DNA of 64,000 nucleotides, from the NCBI GenBank assembly GCA_027922465.2, contig BQMF02000036.1, positions 1,116,001 to 1,180,000 on the forward strand. Direction: 5' to 3'. Made by a program: the position numbers and the translations under genes. This document shows positions 60,373 through 64,000 of this stretch, in pieces (position 1 is the first letter of the stretch; each line of letters starts with the position of its first letter). Source of the stretch: Turritopsis dohrnii (taxonomy: Eukaryota > Cnidaria > Hydrozoa > Anthoathecata > Oceaniidae). The notes beneath the pieces are model-generated. The model saw nothing but the letters and a program-made list of their open reading frames with translations, ran no database searches and was not told the DNA's origin.

Positions 60373-61241
60373 TATGTCACATAGTTACACTACTCATTAA
60401 ACTATTTGTTGTATTGTAAAACTTTTTAACCATCTTTTATATGAACAATTATGTTCTTCCAATTGGAAAAGTAATCCTAAAGAAAGTTCTCAATTTTAGT
60501 GTAATTGGAAAACCGTGAAGACCAGCATCCGTCAAGGAGTTTTCAAATCTGATCTTCTATTTCAATCCTTGTTCTCTTCAAAACAATGGAAATGATGTCA
60601 TAAAACAGTGCTTGTTCTTTAATTGACCGTTGGCCGATTAAATAGTTTTTCAAACTATCTAGTTTGTCCTGAAGTTCATTTCATGCCATCATGTCAACTC
60701 TGTGAATGAAGGGAGTTATTTTATGCTTGTTTCGATGCATTCAAAGTTACAAGTGTTATGACTGGAGCCTCAATGCTACTTGTCTAGTGACTTTGATCAT
60801 AATGCGAGACAGTTCTAGAAACGATTTTGAGCGATTGTTGAGCAGCTGCGAGGCTTCCAAAAAACTGACTTTGTCGAAATATTTATGCATATAAGTTAGT
60901 ATCAGGTCCCAACATTGAACCCTTTTAAAGAAGGGTAGCTTTCTAGTTATACATATAGAAAAGATCTGTTTCAAAAATTTTTTAGTTCTTTTGTCCATCC
61001 GCGTTAATAAAATGCTCTTATGAAGGTCATTGAAACCAATCGCGTTAATTTGATTCCTTTCTCAAGTTCTCTTTGGGCAAGCGCGTTAATTTCATTCGTG
61101 TTAATTTAATGCATTGTTAATTTCTGTCTTCGTTAATTTCCTAGAATAAGGTATATTTCTTATGTCTAGAAGATAATAAGAATTCAACTATAATTCAATA
61201 ATCCTTTGGTTGTGTCAGATATATAATAAAACTCATTCAAG

Positions 61242-62313
61242 ATGGTGATGGTAGCTACGGATATAAAGGGCATGTTGTCCATTTCCATTAAGTCGAGACA
61301 CGACAGCCATACAGATCGATATAATCGAATTTTCATGGCCAAGCTGTTCTTGGTTAGCTCGTTGCGGATGGGCATCACCTGGTTTCAATACGCTTTGATC
61401 GTCTTACGGTTTGCTTTGATTTTCGGAATCGTCATTCCTATTCTCGGGTTAATTCTGCTGATAGTGCACTACGCTATCGGGATTTTCGGAATCAAGTAAG
61501 TTTTCTTTGTTGTTTGTCCAACAAGACGCTAATCAGTCTCTTATTATCTTTTGAAACAACAAGGCATTACGTAACCTATTTCTCGCTTATACCAGACAGA
61601 AATACGGTGTAACCTCTAATAGCGACCACTTCTAGGGATCAACTCGAAATGGTCGCTGTGGGGAGGTTTTTTATGAGGGACCAAAGTTAAGTGGTCGTTG
61701 CGCAGAATTGATCGCTATTGGAGGTTGCACTGTAGCAAAGCTTTGACCACAAGCTTAAATGAGTTCATCTTGTTACACGAAGCTATAACTTTATTATAAT
61801 CTAATATTTCTGCATTGTTTTTACAGAACACGTGGATCCGGCAGTAAGAAGATCTACAAAGCTCTCAACTTCCGTGAGCTTGAGTATTTGGAATTCCTAA
61901 GAAAGTGAAACGTCATTCTTTTCGGCGAGGTAATGGAAAAACTACGTGAGACCATACTTGGACCAAACGCACCCATGGATGACGAATACCCACCTCGTGG
62001 CGCCAACAACGAGAATCTTCCACTCTACCCGCAGCTGCCGAAAGATAGATTCGACGAAAAAGGGCGCGGGATACTAAACTGTCTGCTGGCTTGGTTAATT
62101 AATATGGCATGTTCTCAAAGAAACTGCACACTTTCGTTGTTAACGGCGACTTTGCATTTAACGGTTCCATCATTTTTAGTGTTTTGTTTTTTGTTTTCTC
62201 AGAGGACTAGAAAAAACGTTCACGCGAATTTTCCCCGGAAAAAAAAGGTTTTTTTTTTTTTTTTTAAAAGATTATTTTCACCGAATTTTCATCGTTTGTA
62301 CAGCAGACTTTAA
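61242..62313 (+). pseudogene. Innexin-like gene fragment, copy B
   Basis: Exon 1 61242-61495 encodes the same protein as copy A. Exon 2 starts at 61827 after an intron of 331 bases. The same TGA occurs at 61906-61908. After it, the frame reads NVILFGEVMEKLRETILGPN, and an extra base near 62070 carries it past the copy A stop to 62313. GSGSKKIYKALNFRELEYLE here differs from copy A at several residues. Sharing the TM1-TM4 fusion and the TGA means both defects predate the tandem duplication. Confidence 0.55.
61605..61732. mobile_element. 128-bp pogo-type MITE, duplicated copy
   Basis: Identical position and ends to 57639-57766 in unit 1. Copied by the tandem duplication and not by a separate insertion. 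Confidence 0.7.
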
Positions 62314-64000
62314 TATTTTCCGTTCCAATAATTTTTCTTTTTCTTTTTTTTTTTCCATTACTGTATTTTCTATTTTCTTTGTTATCGGATATTCTGCAGA
62401 ACAAAGTGTTCTATAAAATATTTTTTAAACCAAATTTTTGTCGTTTCCTTTGCGAATTTTTGTCTTCTCCACCGGGGATCCCCTACCGCCTGTCCATTCA
62501 CAGGTGCTTCTGCCTTGGTTTCATAACGTTATTTCGAAACACTTGGGGACAGAAAAGACAAAAATCTCTTGTGTTTTAGTCGATTCTGTAGGATTGCGCA
62601 TGATGAGAAATTATTGCGCACGATTTGACTAAATGTAATATATGTTCCTATTTGCCTAAAATTCCGTGTGGGATTCATCACCACCAACTTTTTTCTGGAA
62701 TTGCCTCGATTTTCTGGGCAGACATTACATTAAATGAAAAGAGCTTTAAGGCCAACCAATCGATCGATTTTTAATGCGACACTCAAAATGACGTGAAAAT
62801 GACGAAAATTCTAACCGACGCTCAATTTCTATTTAAGATTTTTGTCTTTATGATCGGAGAAATTTATTCAGCTAATTCTTCACAGCACCGTTGTAGATCT
62901 TCCATTTTGATTACGTCATATTGTTTACAACGTTTTATATATACCAAATGCGAATCAAAAACATCCGTTCATGGTAATGTGCAATCAGCCAGCAATAAGA
63001 ACTTCATTCAAGTTGCTGCATTGCTTAATTATAAATCTGTTCCGTATTTTTCAATCAAAACAGTTGTTCATCGCAAAAACACTCCAAATCATGTCTTCTA
63101 TAAAGAAAATTTTACCGACCCTTTTAAACAGGCTAAATTGACCAAGAGGCAACGAACCAGAAAGTCTACCCAAAAATCTCCATCAATCCCGTTTGCAAAA
63201 AGTTTTGAAAGCTAGCAGATTTTCAAAGGCCAAAAGGATGATCTTGGGAGTATGTTTGCCTATGTGCCACCTATTACTGTTGCTTTTTGTAAGATTACAT
63301 TAAAGTGAAAAAAGATAAGTTTGGTACCAATCTATGCAATTTATATTCTGCGTATTTAAAGATTGCGTTAAATTTTCTAGGGTGAATGTTGGCTATATTG
63401 TCAATTGATTAATTTCCTTTGTAGCTATGTTCTTATGTGACTTTTTATATTTGCATGACATTAATTTTTGTGATTATATTCAAACCACAGAAAATGAATG
63501 CACTTTTACGGCTTTATTAGCATCTTATGATTGATAAATTGCTTCCACGATCGCCATTGTGAAAACATAATAAAAGCAAACACTATTTACAAGATTATCT
63601 AACAGAGGTTTCAGGGCAAATCAATAACCTCGTATCAACCTGTACATAGAACAAGCCGTATTTGCTTGGCTTTTGGAGATAGAACCTAATAATTTTAAGG
63701 CGTTATAGCGAATAAAGAGATAAAACAATATCAGACTTCGTTTGAAGGAGATTTTGCCCTTGTTTTTGGAAAAACCTCACGGAAAAAGAACGAAATGATC
63801 CTGAAAAGCTTGAAAACAATCGGGGTATATTTTTTCCAAAAATGGAGATAGAACAAAATAATTGTCACCTAACGATATTACAAATTGTCGTTTTACGCGT
63901 TTTCTTCTTTAACTGTCCAATGTGATCATGATCCATAAAACCTTTTTATGTTTTTTTTCTTTTTTCTTTATGTAAACTTTGGCTATTTTTTGTTTTGAAT

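Larger units (their letters stand above)
60373..64000 (+). repeat. Tandem duplication, unit 2, runs off the window
   Basis: Second copy of 56505-60372, including the innexin-like fragment. The window ends inside sequence equivalent to about 60036 of unit 1, so the unit is not complete and further copies may follow. Confidence 0.9.

Noticed and set aside
62793..63215. 140-residue open frame in tandem unit 2
   Set aside because: The unit 1 counterpart is shortened, and the only two differences in the shared part both change the protein, giving no evidence of selection.

Overview
This is a eukaryotic, AT-rich, intron-bearing metazoan window. Short genes are buried in many kinds of transposon. 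Exons that can be read at the protein level include an SLC18B1-like transporter, innexin-like fragments and a conserved small protein of unknown function. Innexin-type sequence together with abundant Helitron, hAT, pogo, Tc1-like, DIRS and LINE material suggests a cnidarian, perhaps a medusozoan. That assignment is inference.

Layout: (1) 1-2409, the 3' part of a three-exon hAT-like transposase-related gene. (2) About 3001-16943 and 36265-45815, the two arms of a large inverted duplication. Each arm carries an SLC18B1-like transporter reading towards the centre. The right-hand copy (minus strand, 51862 to 37370) is complete: 17 exons and 470 codons. The left-hand copy (plus strand, 3199 to 11774) has only the 3' thirteen exons in view, but they still join in one open frame of 302 codons. 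(3) The 19 kb spacer (16943-36265) holds a pogo-like transposase remnant, a Helitron cluster and a gene of unknown function (about 21318-29077), whose first exon is apparently split by a DNA transposon. (4) Arm B holds a head-to-tail Helitron concatemer (41003-43808); the matching site in arm A is empty. A degenerate DIRS-type retrotransposon with inverted terminal repeats (48461-51597) sits in the first intron of the complete transporter. (5) 52 to 55 kb: several terminal-inverted-repeat elements and a fourth Helitron. (6) 56505 to the window end: a tandem duplication of about 3.9 kb, each unit holding the same broken innexin-like gene.

The two arms act as a natural control. Insertions present in one arm and absent from the other give exact empty sites for the Helitron array, a LINE and a TA-flanked transposon. 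The most interesting observations are the Helitron concatemers with exact CTAG/TC junctions in two families, a mosaic Helitron, a transposon end that seems to supply a new in-frame ATG, and a 78-base exon segment of the transporter that looks like an exitron and is open in one copy but broken in the other. All gene models were made by eye from splice signals, phase and protein resemblance; no database or alignment program was used.
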